From: Bacteroidia bacterium
GTDB taxonomy: Bacteria > Bacteroidota > Bacteroidia > B-17B0 > Aurantibacillaceae
Length of the DNA stretch: 64,000 nt
Reading direction: 5' to 3'
Assembly: GCA_016787705.1 (NCBI GenBank)
Contig: JAEUTP010000014.1
Span: 186,001-250,000, forward strand
Below are positions 15,704 to 24,996 of this stretch, piece by piece. The translations under genes were made by a program, and so were the position numbers. The notes under the pieces are model-generated. The model made no database searches. It saw only the letters and a list, made by a program, of their open reading frames with translations, and was not told the origin of the DNA. The first letter of the stretch is position 1; every line of letters begins with the position of its first letter.

Positions 15704-17806
15704 ATGAACAAACTACATAATTATGCCTGCGGCCAATGGGTTGCCGGGGCCGAGAACGGACAAGAATTATATAATGCAATTACAGGTGATGTTTTTGCAA
15801 CAGCAAGCAGCAAAGGCTTGGATTTTGCAAAAATGTGTGAATACGCGCGCACTGTTGGCGGACCAAAGCTTCGCAAAATGACCTTTCAGGAAAGAGGCTT
15901 GATGCTAAAAGCTTTAGCAACACATTTGCTAAGTAAAAAAGAAGATTTTTATAAAGTAAGCTGGGCAACCGGCGCAACAAGAGTTGACAGCTGGGTAGAC
16001 ATTGAAGGTGGCATTGGTAATTTATTTACATATGCATCATTGCGCCGCCAGTTTCCTAACGAAACTTATTGTTACGATGGTGATGTTGCGCGTTTATCAA
16101 AGAACAACACATTTATTGGTCACCATATTTGCGTGCCTAAAGAAGGTGTGGCTATTCACATCAACGCATTTAATTTTCCGGTTTGGGGCATGCTTGAAAA
16201 AGTTGCTGTTAACTGGTTGGCTGGTGTTCCTGCAATAGTTAAGCCTGCGGCGCTTACTTCTTTTTTAACCGAAGCTGTTGTAAAAGAAATTATTGCCAGT
16301 AAAATTTTACCTGAAGGCGCATTGCAATTAATTTGTGGTAGTGCTAACGGTATTTTAGAGCATGTGCAAAGTCAGGATGTGGTTACGTTTACAGGTTCTG
16401 CCTCTACAGGCAAAATGTTGAAATCACATCCACGTTTGTTAGAAGAAGCGGTTCATTTTAATATGGAAGCAGACTCGTTGAATTGCTGTGTGCTTGGAAC
16501 CGATGTTACACCAGCCATGCCTGAGTTTGATATTTTTATTAAAGAAGTTGCAAGAGAGATTACTACTAAAGCAGGGCAAAAATGTACGGCGGTACGACGC
16601 ATCATCGTTCCTGAAAATATGGTAGAAGATGTTCAGATAGCTTTAGGCAAACGTTTAGCACAAAATGTTATTGGCGATCCTAATGTGGAAGGTGTGCGTA
16701 TGGGCTCTTTAGCCGGCAAATCGCAGCTAATTGAGGTAAAAGAAAAAGTAGAACTGTTAAGTAAAACACAAAAAATAATAATTGGCAGCTTTGAAAATTT
16801 TGAAGTTAAAGGTGCCGATAAAAATAAAGGCGCATTTATGCCGCCAATAATTTTTTATAATGATAGCCCGTTTAAAAATACCGATTGCCACAATATTGAA
16901 GCATTTGGCCCAGTGAGTACAATTATGCCGTACAAAACTATGGATGATGCTATTCAGTTAAGCAAAATGGGTAAGGGTTCTTTAGTAAGTTCAATAGTTA
17001 CAGCTGATGAAAAAATTGCACGTATGTATACACTTGGTGCTGCTTGTATGCACGGTCGTATCCTGGTATTGAATGCAGATTGCGCTAAAGAAAGTACGGG
17101 GCATGGTTCACCAATGCCAATGTTGGTGCATGGTGGTCCGGGTCGCGCTGGTGGTGGCGAAGAAATGGGAGGCAAACGCGGTGTATTCCATTATTTGCAA
17201 CGTACAGCTATACAAGGTTCTCCTTCAATGATCACAGCTATATTGAACAGTTACCAAGTAGGATCAAAACAAATTATTAAAGATGTTCACCCTTTTCGCC
17301 AGTATTTTGAAGACCTTGAAGTGGGCGAAACAACCATTACTCCTACTCATACTGTTAGCGAAGAAGATATTGTAAATTTTGCCAACTTAAGTGGTGATAA
17401 ATTTTACGCGCATTTACAACCCAATGCTTTGGAAGGAACCATTTTTAAGCGCACGGTTGCACATGGTTATTTTATTTTATCTAAAGCTGCAGGTTTATTT
17501 GTTGATCCGCCAAAAGGCCCTGTGTTATTGAATTATGGTATTGATGAGTGCCGTTTTACACGACCAATTTATCCGGGCATGACCATTGGCGTGAAATTTA
17601 CCTGCAAAGAAAAAATTGAGAACGATAAGCCATTAGCAGCGGCAGATGGCACTGAAACCAAGGTGGGTATTGTAAAATGGGTAGTTGATATTTACGATGC
17701 AAGCGCCATGAATATATTGGAAAAATATGACGCAATTGACCAGGCCGGTCAAACTGTTGGCATTGCTACCATACTCACAATGGTAAAAAAGAAGAAGCAG
17801 GATTAA
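15704..17806 (+). CDS. paaZ: Bifunctional oxepin-CoA hydrolase / 3-oxo-5,6-dehydrosuberyl-CoA semialdehyde dehydrogenase
   Basis: PaaZ opens the oxepin-CoA ring and oxidises the resulting aldehyde in aerobic phenylacetate breakdown. The N-terminal ~530 residues are an aldehyde dehydrogenase with catalytic Cys294 (GQKCTAVRR) and general base Glu255 (NMEADSLNC). The C-terminal ~150 residues are a MaoC-type hydratase with Asp565 and His570 (SGDKFYAH) and the AHGYFILSKAAGLF helix. Residue numbers and length (700) agree closely with the E. coli enzyme. The ATG at 15704 gives the usual N-terminus. No other paa genes are in the window. A TPR receptor gene starts 15 bases after its stop and may be co-transcribed. 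Confidence 0.93.
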   Translation: MNKLHNYACGQWVAGAENGQELYNAITGDVFATASSKGLDFAKMCEYARTVGGPKLRKMTFQERGLMLKALATHLLSKKEDFYKVSWATGATRVDSWVDIEGGIGNLFTYASLRRQFPNETYCYDGDVARLSKNNTFIGHHICVPKEGVAIHINAFNFPVWGMLEKVAVNWLAGVPAIVKPAALTSFLTEAVVKEIIASKILPEGALQLICGSANGILEHVQSQDVVTFTGSASTGKMLKSHPRLLEEAVHFNMEADSLNCCVLGTDVTPAMPEFDIFIKEVAREITTKAGQKCTAVRRIIVPENMVEDVQIALGKRLAQNVIGDPNVEGVRMGSLAGKSQLIEVKEKVELLSKTQKIIIGSFENFEVKGADKNKGAFMPPIIFYNDSPFKNTDCHNIEAFGPVSTIMPYKTMDDAIQLSKMGKGSLVSSIVTADEKIARMYTLGAACMHGRILVLNADCAKESTGHGSPMPMLVHGGPGRAGGGEEMGGKRGVFHYLQRTAIQGSPSMITAILNSYQVGSKQIIKDVHPFRQYFEDLEVGETTITPTHTVSEEDIVNFANLSGDKFYAHLQPNALEGTIFKRTVAHGYFILSKAAGLFVDPPKGPVLLNYGIDECRFTRPIYPGMTIGVKFTCKEKIENDKPLAAADGTETKVGIVKWVVDIYDASAMNILEKYDAIDQAGQTVGIATILTMVKKKKQD

Positions 17807-17821
17807 ATTTAAATTATTGCA

Positions 17822-19138
17822 ATGAGAATTAAAACTGGCTTGATACTACTTTTTATTTTCCTGTTTGCTTTTGTAAACGCACAGGATTATAAAAAATTAA
17901 ATACATTAAGGCAGCAACTCTCTATTACCCCTAAAGATACGCAAGCTGTAAAAGATCTTTTTAATTATTTTACAGCACCTGCAAACAATATTTCTAAAGA
18001 TACCATAATTGCGTATTTTAAACTTGTGTATGCCATAAGCTCAAAAATACCTTTTGATAGGATCACAGGAAGTAGTTGCAGCGCATTGGGCAATCATTAC
18101 AACGGCTCTGGCGATTATAAAGAAGCTTTGAAATATTTATTTGAAGCGGAAAAAATATACATAAGAAATAAGTCCTACCGTAGGTTGTCCAGTACATATA
18201 GCACTATAGGTAATACATATATTGGCCTAAATAAATTACCCGAACAGAAAGTGTACTATACTAAATCTTATGATATTGCTGTTAAGCATCATTTACTACA
18301 GGAACAGCCTTTTGGCGCAGGTGGGTTGGCAAGTTATTATGGTGGTATTATGGATTATGCAGAGGCGCTAAAATGGAACGCAATATGCATCGGGCTGTTT
18401 AAACAGCAAAAAAAATATATTGGTTATTGTATATCGCTTAGTAATGGCGCAGGATATTATATAAAAATGGGTAATCTAAAAAAAGCTGAAGAATTCCTTG
18501 ATATTTCAGAAGCAAATTTAAAGTTAGCTAATTTAAATTATGCTTCATTTGTATGTTATGAAGGTAAAGCCGAATTGCTGACACTGCAAAAAAAATATCA
18601 GGAAGCTATCGACTATTTAAAAAAAGCCCTGATGTTAATGATCGAGGATAAAGCTATTCACAATATTTCGGAAGCTTATGTACGCCTATCAGAAACAGCA
18701 TACAAAGCAAAATTGTATAAGGAATCAGCAGATTATTTAAAGCTTCATATACAGTATAAAGATTCTGTATTTAACGAAACAAGCAGTAAGCAGCTATTGG
18801 ATGTTCAGGAAAAATATGAATCTGAGAAAAAGAATGCGCAAATACAGTTATTAAATGCCGAAAACGATTTTAATAAGTCTGAAATTAACCGTAAAATGAT
18901 TCTTATCTATGCCGGTATAGCGGTTACCGCTTTGTTGCTGGTACTGTTTGTTTTGGTAATAAAATCAAATGTTCAAAAAAACAACACCAATAAGCTTTTA
19001 GCCACTCAAAAAATTATTATCGAAGCAAAGCAAAAAGAGATACTAGATTCTATTTATTACGCAGGTCGTATTCAAAAAACCTTATTGCCAAGCGAAAAGT
19101 ATATTGAAAAAAGCATCAACAGTTTAAAGAAAAAATAG
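17822..19138 (+). CDS. TPR receptor-like membrane protein without output domain
   Basis: Signal peptide 1-20, TPR-like helical repeats ~75-330 (e.g. GDYKEALKYLFEAEKIY, KKYQEAIDYLKKAL), a membrane span ~359-382, then a cytoplasmic coiled coil that ends after the motif KEILDSIYYAGRIQKTLLPS (from ~406). In the three downstream paralogues this same motif leads straight into a SpoIIE phosphatase; here the protein stops ~17 residues later (438 aa). No phosphatase remnant lies in the 18-base gap to the next gene, so it is a clean headless form. It could form mixed dimers with the full-length paralogues (inference). First of five tandem paralogues, 15 bases after paaZ. Confidence 0.8.
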   Translation: MRIKTGLILLFIFLFAFVNAQDYKKLNTLRQQLSITPKDTQAVKDLFNYFTAPANNISKDTIIAYFKLVYAISSKIPFDRITGSSCSALGNHYNGSGDYKEALKYLFEAEKIYIRNKSYRRLSSTYSTIGNTYIGLNKLPEQKVYYTKSYDIAVKHHLLQEQPFGAGGLASYYGGIMDYAEALKWNAICIGLFKQQKKYIGYCISLSNGAGYYIKMGNLKKAEEFLDISEANLKLANLNYASFVCYEGKAELLTLQKKYQEAIDYLKKALMLMIEDKAIHNISEAYVRLSETAYKAKLYKESADYLKLHIQYKDSVFNETSSKQLLDVQEKYESEKKNAQIQLLNAENDFNKSEINRKMILIYAGIAVTALLLVLFVLVIKSNVQKNNTNKLLATQKIIIEAKQKEILDSIYYAGRIQKTLLPSEKYIEKSINSLKKK

Positions 19139-19156
19139 TTTTTTTGACAATAGAAA

Positions 19157-20599
19157 ATGAAAAGTAATATCATACAAAAAATAATTTTCTTTTTTTTATT
19201 GGTCTTTTGTATCAATGATCTTAATGCTATTAACAGGGATAGTCTTCTTAAAAGAATTGATACAACAACAAATGATAAAACCCGTATCAATGCTTACCTC
19301 AAATTGGGCAGATCGTACCTGAGAACTGATATGCCAAAAACATTTGAATACTTTACAAAGGCAAAAGAACTAGCCGAAAAAAACAACTACTCGCTTCAAT
19401 ATGTTTATTGCCTTGCCGACCTTGCACTTTATTACAGGCTTACTGATGATTATGTTGAATCACGTAAATTATTCACCAGATCGCTTGAACTTGTAAAAAA
19501 AGAAAATGATGAAAACCTGGTTGCAGATATTTATGAAGATTATGCTAATTTTTTTAGAAAACTCGGTGTTTATGACACTGCGCTTATTTATATGCGCAAA
19601 GCACTTACCATTAACGAAAAATTAAAAGATACACGTTCTTGTATTTCCTGTCTTGCCAATTTAGGAACAATTTATACGGATAGAGAAGATTTTACAAATT
19701 CACTTTTCTATTATCAAAAATCATTAGCATTAAGTAAAACCATTAATGCTCCTGAACTTTCGGGTGTGGCCCTGGTTGGTATTGGTATTGTTTATGGATC
19801 AAAAGGGGAATTAAAACCGGCAATAGAGAATTTTAAAAGTGCACTGAGCTATTACGAAAAAGCAGAAGACTATCCTATGATAGCAACCTGCCTTTCAAAT
19901 ATTTCTACGGCAAGCATGCTTTTAAAAGATTATAAAACAGCAATAGATATAGGCTTGAAAACTGCAGATCTTTATATTCGGCTTAACAATAAAAGCAGTC
20001 TTGCCGATTCTTATTGCAATTTAGCAGATATTTATATAAAAACAGGTAATGAAAAAAATGCTATTTCCTATGCAGAAAAAGGTTTAAATATAGCAGAACA
20101 GATAAAGAACAAAGATCACTTAAAGTATGCATATGAAGTTATGGCATATGTTTACTCTCAAACAAAAAATTATGAAAAAGCGTATTCATTCCAGTCTAAA
20201 TATGTTGAATTGCTTAAAACCGTTTACAATGAGCAAAAGCTAAAACAGATACAGGAATTGGAAGCAAAATACCAGAATGAAAGTAAGCAAAAAGAAATTG
20301 AGGTACAGGAAGAGAAATTAAAAAATAAAGACCTCGTTATTCTTCAGCAAAAAAGAATAAATGTTTCTATTGTTATAGGCCTTATTTTAATTTCAGGTTT
20401 AGCAGTTTTTGCTATCATTAATTACCGTCAAAAAAAGAGATCAAATGTTATTCTTTCATTACAAAAAAGTATTGTAGAAGAAAAACAAAAAGAGATTCTG
20501 GATTCAATCAATTATGCTAAACGCATACAGCAAGCTTCTTTGCCCAGTGAAAAGTATATTGAAAGAAGTATGAAAGATTTAAAAAGTAATACAAATTGA
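19157..20599 (+). CDS. TPR receptor-like membrane protein without output domain, second copy
   Basis: Same plan as the preceding gene: signal peptide (1-25, ending LNAINRDSLL), TPRs ~30-345 (YDTALIYMRKALTINEKLKD, GELKPAIENFKSALSYYEKA), membrane span ~402-422, and a coiled coil ending in KEILDSINYAKRIQQASLPS (from ~446), then ~17 residues and a stop (480 aa). The stop TGA overlaps the TTG start of the next, full-length paralogue (bases TTGA, 20596-20599), so the two are translationally coupled. That coupling argues for a functional headless partner rather than debris. Confidence 0.82.
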   Translation: MKSNIIQKIIFFFLLVFCINDLNAINRDSLLKRIDTTTNDKTRINAYLKLGRSYLRTDMPKTFEYFTKAKELAEKNNYSLQYVYCLADLALYYRLTDDYVESRKLFTRSLELVKKENDENLVADIYEDYANFFRKLGVYDTALIYMRKALTINEKLKDTRSCISCLANLGTIYTDREDFTNSLFYYQKSLALSKTINAPELSGVALVGIGIVYGSKGELKPAIENFKSALSYYEKAEDYPMIATCLSNISTASMLLKDYKTAIDIGLKTADLYIRLNNKSSLADSYCNLADIYIKTGNEKNAISYAEKGLNIAEQIKNKDHLKYAYEVMAYVYSQTKNYEKAYSFQSKYVELLKTVYNEQKLKQIQELEAKYQNESKQKEIEVQEEKLKNKDLVILQQKRINVSIVIGLILISGLAVFAIINYRQKKRSNVILSLQKSIVEEKQKEILDSINYAKRIQQASLPSEKYIERSMKDLKSNTN

Positions 20600-22596
20600 A
20601 GTCAAAATTTAGAATAAAACAAATTATCTTTTTCGTCCTGTTTTTTGTAACAGGTAAATTTTGCTTTGCTCAAAATTTTACAGCCGATACACTTAAACTC
20701 AGAGAATATTACAACACCTGCCAGAAGTACGAGTTAACAAGTGCCGATTCTGTTTTAAAGTATGCAGATCTTCAATTAAAGCTGGCCACAAAAATTAATT
20801 ATGTTAACCAGATAATTAGAGGACATATTAACTTTGGTGTTGCCTACACACGCCTTTTTAAATTTAACGATGCGCTTACGCATTATTTAAAAGCACGCGA
20901 TTTGATTGAAAAAAGAAATAAAGGAGAGCTTTCTCCACTGCTGGGCCAAATAGGTTATATTTATTTAAGATTAAACCGTAAGGATGAAGCATATAAATAT
21001 TTTAAGCAACAACAATCTATTTCAATCCTTGAAAAAAATTACGAAGGCTATTTGAATTGTGTGGTTAATCTCGCTGATTATTATAACACTAAAAATTCAC
21101 TTGATTCATCCATAAATTTACTGTTAGAGGGGTTAAAGATCGCACGTAAATATAAATTAAGAAGTAATGAAGTAATTATTATTGATAACATTGCTAACGC
21201 TTATTACGCAAAAGCATTAGATGCGGATGACAGATCATACTTTAAGTTAGTTGAACAATATGCAGACTCAGCTTTGATACTTCATTACCAGGATAAAGAT
21301 TCATCTGCCATATTTTATATTTATGGTTTATTGGGCGCTTTAAATAAAGATCTTAAAAATTATCAAAAGTCTGAGCAATATTATAATCAGTACGTTTCCT
21401 ATTCGCGCCGTACAAAAGATATTATGAATCTTAAAATAGCAATTGATGAAATGTCTTTATTATTTTCTGACCAGGGCAAATTTAAACAGGCTTATCAATA
21501 CCGTTTAATGTACGATTCCATTAACCGCTTATATGTTGATGAAGAGGCTCACAAACAGGTAGTGGAGCTAAATACAAAATACGAAACCGAAAAGAAAGAA
21601 GAACAAAACGCTTTACTTATAAAGAAAGACGAATTATCTACAAAAACCATTAACCAGCAAAAAACAATCAATGCTTTTATAATTATAAGCTTAATTGTTT
21701 CTATTCTTTTTGGGGTGTTTATGTTCAGGATATATCGCCAGAAAAAAACAGCACATATTCTTATTAGTAAACAAAAAGAACAGGTTGAACAAAAACAGGT
21801 AGAGATAGAATTGCAGAAAGAAATTATTGAAGAAAAGCAAACTGAAATTGTTGATTCAATAAATTACGCAAAGCGAATTCAATATGCTTTATTACCTGCT
21901 GAAAAGTTATTATCGGTAAATCTGGATGAGCATTTTATACTTTTTAAGCCAAAAGATATTGTAAGTGGTGATTTTTATTGGGCTACTGAACATAATGATA
22001 GTTTTTATCTTGCTGTTTGCGATAGCACCGGCCATGGTGTTCCGGGTGCCTTTATGAGCTTGCTTAACATTGGTTATTTGAGCGAAGCTATTAAAGAAAA
22101 ACATATTCTCTTGCCCAACGAAATTTTGAATTATGTAAGAGAGCGATTAATAGAGAATATTTCGCAGGACGGTGGCCAGGATGGTATGGATTGTATTCTT
22201 ATACGAATAGAGGCTTCTGCCTCTGGAAGGGCGAAGCGAATTACCTACTCTGCTGCTAATAATGCACCAATTCTTATTCGCAATAATCACATGCTTGAAT
22301 TGCCAAAAGATAAAATGCCGGTTGGTAAAGGCGAAAAAATGATCTCTTTTACTTTGCATGAAATTAAAGATCTTAACAAAGAAGATACCATATATCTTTA
22401 TACCGATGGCTATGCCGACCAGTTTGGCGGCCCTGAGGTAAAAAAATATAAATCACGTAGGTTAAATGAATTACTTCTTTCCATTTCAAATAAACCTTTT
22501 AATGAACAACAAAAAATATTAAATAAAGAGTTTATTGACTGGAAAGGACCTTTAGAGCAAATAGATGATGTTTGTGTCATTGGTATTCGATTCTGA
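20596..22596 (+). CDS. TPR receptor with SpoIIE/PP2C-type serine phosphatase output
   Basis: Signal peptide (1-26), periplasmic TPRs (~30-330), membrane span ~359-380, coiled coil (~385-430) with EIVDSINYAKRIQYALLPA, then a SpoIIE domain (~445-666). Metal-binding residues are present: Asp459 (SGDFYW), Asp476 (CDSTGHGVPGAFMS), Asp604 (YTDGYADQFGG) and Asp657/658 (IDDVCVIG). The predicted reaction is dephosphorylation of Ser/Thr on a protein partner, possibly SiaC-like or anti-anti-sigma-like proteins. Start is TTG at 20596, coupled to the upstream stop. A short insertion rich in Ala/Ser/Gly (residues ~538-545) is absent from the paralogues. Confidence 0.88.
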   Translation: MKSKFRIKQIIFFVLFFVTGKFCFAQNFTADTLKLREYYNTCQKYELTSADSVLKYADLQLKLATKINYVNQIIRGHINFGVAYTRLFKFNDALTHYLKARDLIEKRNKGELSPLLGQIGYIYLRLNRKDEAYKYFKQQQSISILEKNYEGYLNCVVNLADYYNTKNSLDSSINLLLEGLKIARKYKLRSNEVIIIDNIANAYYAKALDADDRSYFKLVEQYADSALILHYQDKDSSAIFYIYGLLGALNKDLKNYQKSEQYYNQYVSYSRRTKDIMNLKIAIDEMSLLFSDQGKFKQAYQYRLMYDSINRLYVDEEAHKQVVELNTKYETEKKEEQNALLIKKDELSTKTINQQKTINAFIIISLIVSILFGVFMFRIYRQKKTAHILISKQKEQVEQKQVEIELQKEIIEEKQTEIVDSINYAKRIQYALLPAEKLLSVNLDEHFILFKPKDIVSGDFYWATEHNDSFYLAVCDSTGHGVPGAFMSLLNIGYLSEAIKEKHILLPNEILNYVRERLIENISQDGGQDGMDCILIRIEASASGRAKRITYSAANNAPILIRNNHMLELPKDKMPVGKGEKMISFTLHEIKDLNKEDTIYLYTDGYADQFGGPEVKKYKSRRLNELLLSISNKPFNEQQKILNKEFIDWKGPLEQIDDVCVIGIRF

Positions 22597-22618
22597 TAGT
22601 ACTGAGTTATTCATTCTA

Positions 22619-22649
22619 TTTGCTTTATTCGTTTAAAAATCTAACTTTG
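22619..22649 (+). promoter_or_regulatory. Consensus Bacteroidota promoter inside the TPR array
   Basis: TTTG at 22619-22622, a 19-base spacer and TAACTTTG at 22642-22649: a full match in both boxes and spacing. The ATG at 22660 follows after 10 bases. It indicates that the fourth gene of the array has its own transcription start. Confidence 0.65.
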
Positions 22650-22659
22650 AAAATCTGTA

Positions 22660-24816
22660 ATGGTTACTTTCAAACATATTAGATTAGCTATTCTCCTCTT
22701 TTTCCTCGTAGTCTTACCCAACTTTTGTTTTTCTAACCTTGATAGCCTTCAACATATTGCCAGGTCGCAAAAGGATAGTGCAAGGATAAATACATTGGTT
22801 AAGATTGCAGTTGAGTATATTAATCTGGGCCAAATGGATGATGGTGAAAAATACCTTATACGTGCCCATAACGAAAACACTCTTATAAAAAGCAAAGAGT
22901 GCGAGCTGTTTATTTCTATTAAAAATGTATTTTTTAATTATAAAAAAAGCAAATTCAAGCTGGCTTATGAGCTTGGGGAAGAAACCCTGCCACTTGCTAT
23001 ACAATTAAAGAATGAAAATGGTATTGCCGAATGTAAAACATATATGGGCATGTGTGCCGGCCGGCTTGGTGATTTTAAAAAGGCTCTTGCTTTTTATCAT
23101 CAATCACTTCCGGTGTTTGAGGTAAGCCATAACCTTGCTATGCAAATGAAATTGTATAGCAATATTGCAGGTGTTTATTTTGATCAATTAGATTACAAAA
23201 CTGCCATTAATTATTTTAAGAAAACCCTTGAAATGGCCATTCAAAAAAATGATAATAAAGTAATTGGTCAAACCTATAATAATATTGGCTCTGCGCTTTC
23301 TAATTTAAAAAATGAAAAGGAGGCAAAAGAGTATTATTTAAAAGCTGTTAAAGTAAATACTCTATCGGGTAACAAACATAACTTGGGTTACAATTACATG
23401 AACCTGGCATCGAGCGAGCTCTCTGAAAAAAATATTGATAAGGCAAAAGAATATAATAAAGCTGCTTTAGAGATCTTTACCGAATTTAAAGATCCGTATA
23501 GCATTGTATCCTGTTTGGCAGTTGATGCAGATGTTTATATAAGTGAAAAAAAATATAAACAGGCAGTTAAAGTAATGGAACAAGCCATAAAAATCTGTGA
23601 TAAAACCGGTTCGCCGCTTTTAATGGAGCGTACTTACAAACAAATGGCCGATTGTTACGAATTGGCAGGTGATCTGAAGCGTTCTATTTCATACATGCGA
23701 AAATTTGTGAGTTTAAAAGATTCTATTATAAACGATGAGATACGTGAAGAGATAACAAAAAAACAATTGTACTACGAATTTGATAAAAAGCACATGGCAG
23801 ATTCGATAGATGCACAGGCCAAACAAAAATATTTACAACAAGAGGTTGAAAACAATAAACGCAGCGCTTCTTTACAAAGAAATATCTCCCTCATCTCCCT
23901 TCTTTCTCTCCTCATAGTTGGTGTTCTTGCCTTTTATATTTACAGGGGGTTAAAAAAGAACAAACAGGCTTCAAAAATAATTGAAGATCAAAAGCGAATT
24001 GTTGAGGGAAAGAATACCGAGATTTTAGATTCAATTAGTTATGCAAAGCGTATTCAAAACGCTATTTTACCTTCAACACGTTTGGTAAAAGAATATTTTA
24101 AAGACTCGTTTATTTTATACAAACCAAAAGATATTGTTGCCGGTGATTTTTATTGGATGGAAACAATCAGTCATAATTCGGCAGAAATTAATCAGCAGTC
24201 CGAAACTGGAAAGTCGCCTGCTGCAGATTTAATATTGTTTGCAGTTGCAGATTGTACGGGGCACGGTGTGCCTGGCGCATTGGTAAGTGTTGTTTGCCAT
24301 AATGCACTAAACCGTTCGGTAAGAGAATATGGCCTTGTTGATCCAGGTAAAATATTAGATAAGACAAAAGATCTTGTTATTTCTGAATTTGAAAAAAGTG
24401 AAGAAGAAGTGTTGGATGGCATGGATATTTCTTTATGTGTGCTTGATATTAAAACAAAAGAACTGAATTGGGCCGGGGCTAATAATCCTTTATGGATAGT
24501 AAGGAATAATGAACTGATAGATATTAAACCCGATAAACAACCCATTGGTAAATTTGAATTGGCTAAACCTTTTACTTCGCATTCAATAAAATTATTAGTA
24601 AACGATTGCATTTATATTTTTACCGATGGATATCAGGATCAATTTGGTGGTGAAGGGGCAAAAAAATTCAAGGCTTCTAAATTTAAAAAGTTGTTATTGT
24701 CGGTTAATAGTTCAGATATGGAACAACAGCAAAAATTAATAGATAATGCTTTTTATGATTGGAAAGGGCAGCTTGAGCAGGTTGACGATATTTGCATTAT
24801 TGGAATAAAAATATAA
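22660..24816 (+). CDS. TPR receptor with SpoIIE/PP2C-type serine phosphatase output
   Basis: Signal peptide (1-24), TPRs ~30-365 (DFKKALAFYHQSLPVFE, DYKTAINYFKKTLEMA), membrane span ~405-428, coiled coil with EILDSISYAKRIQNAILPS, and a SpoIIE domain (~475-718). Catalytic metal ligands: Asp496 (AGDFYW), Asp531 (ADCTGHGVPGA), Asp656 (FTDGYQDQFGG) and Asp709/710 (VDDICIIG). Compared with its neighbours the phosphatase has an extra hydrophilic loop (~500-523) between the first two strands. Transcribed from its own promoter. Sensed signal and target unknown. Confidence 0.88.
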   Translation: MVTFKHIRLAILLFFLVVLPNFCFSNLDSLQHIARSQKDSARINTLVKIAVEYINLGQMDDGEKYLIRAHNENTLIKSKECELFISIKNVFFNYKKSKFKLAYELGEETLPLAIQLKNENGIAECKTYMGMCAGRLGDFKKALAFYHQSLPVFEVSHNLAMQMKLYSNIAGVYFDQLDYKTAINYFKKTLEMAIQKNDNKVIGQTYNNIGSALSNLKNEKEAKEYYLKAVKVNTLSGNKHNLGYNYMNLASSELSEKNIDKAKEYNKAALEIFTEFKDPYSIVSCLAVDADVYISEKKYKQAVKVMEQAIKICDKTGSPLLMERTYKQMADCYELAGDLKRSISYMRKFVSLKDSIINDEIREEITKKQLYYEFDKKHMADSIDAQAKQKYLQQEVENNKRSASLQRNISLISLLSLLIVGVLAFYIYRGLKKNKQASKIIEDQKRIVEGKNTEILDSISYAKRIQNAILPSTRLVKEYFKDSFILYKPKDIVAGDFYWMETISHNSAEINQQSETGKSPAADLILFAVADCTGHGVPGALVSVVCHNALNRSVREYGLVDPGKILDKTKDLVISEFEKSEEEVLDGMDISLCVLDIKTKELNWAGANNPLWIVRNNELIDIKPDKQPIGKFELAKPFTSHSIKLLVNDCIYIFTDGYQDQFGGEGAKKFKASKFKKLLLSVNSSDMEQQQKLIDNAFYDWKGQLEQVDDICIIGIKI

Positions 24817-24996
24817 AAAAGCCAATAAATCAGTTTACCTGAGTGTTTTCTACTTCGCTCAATATAAACTGTGTAAAAGAAATATTTGTTTAACAGGTAT
24901 ATGGGGTTAATTTCCATTTGTCATGGCATAAGCTCCACTTGCCTAATTCAATCGTTATTACTCAATTTTTTTTCTTATTTTAGATTTTTAAATAAG

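Noticed and set aside
24192..24611. A 139-codon minus-strand ORF inside a SpoIIE gene
   Set aside because: Antisense to conserved phosphatase motifs; shadow frame.
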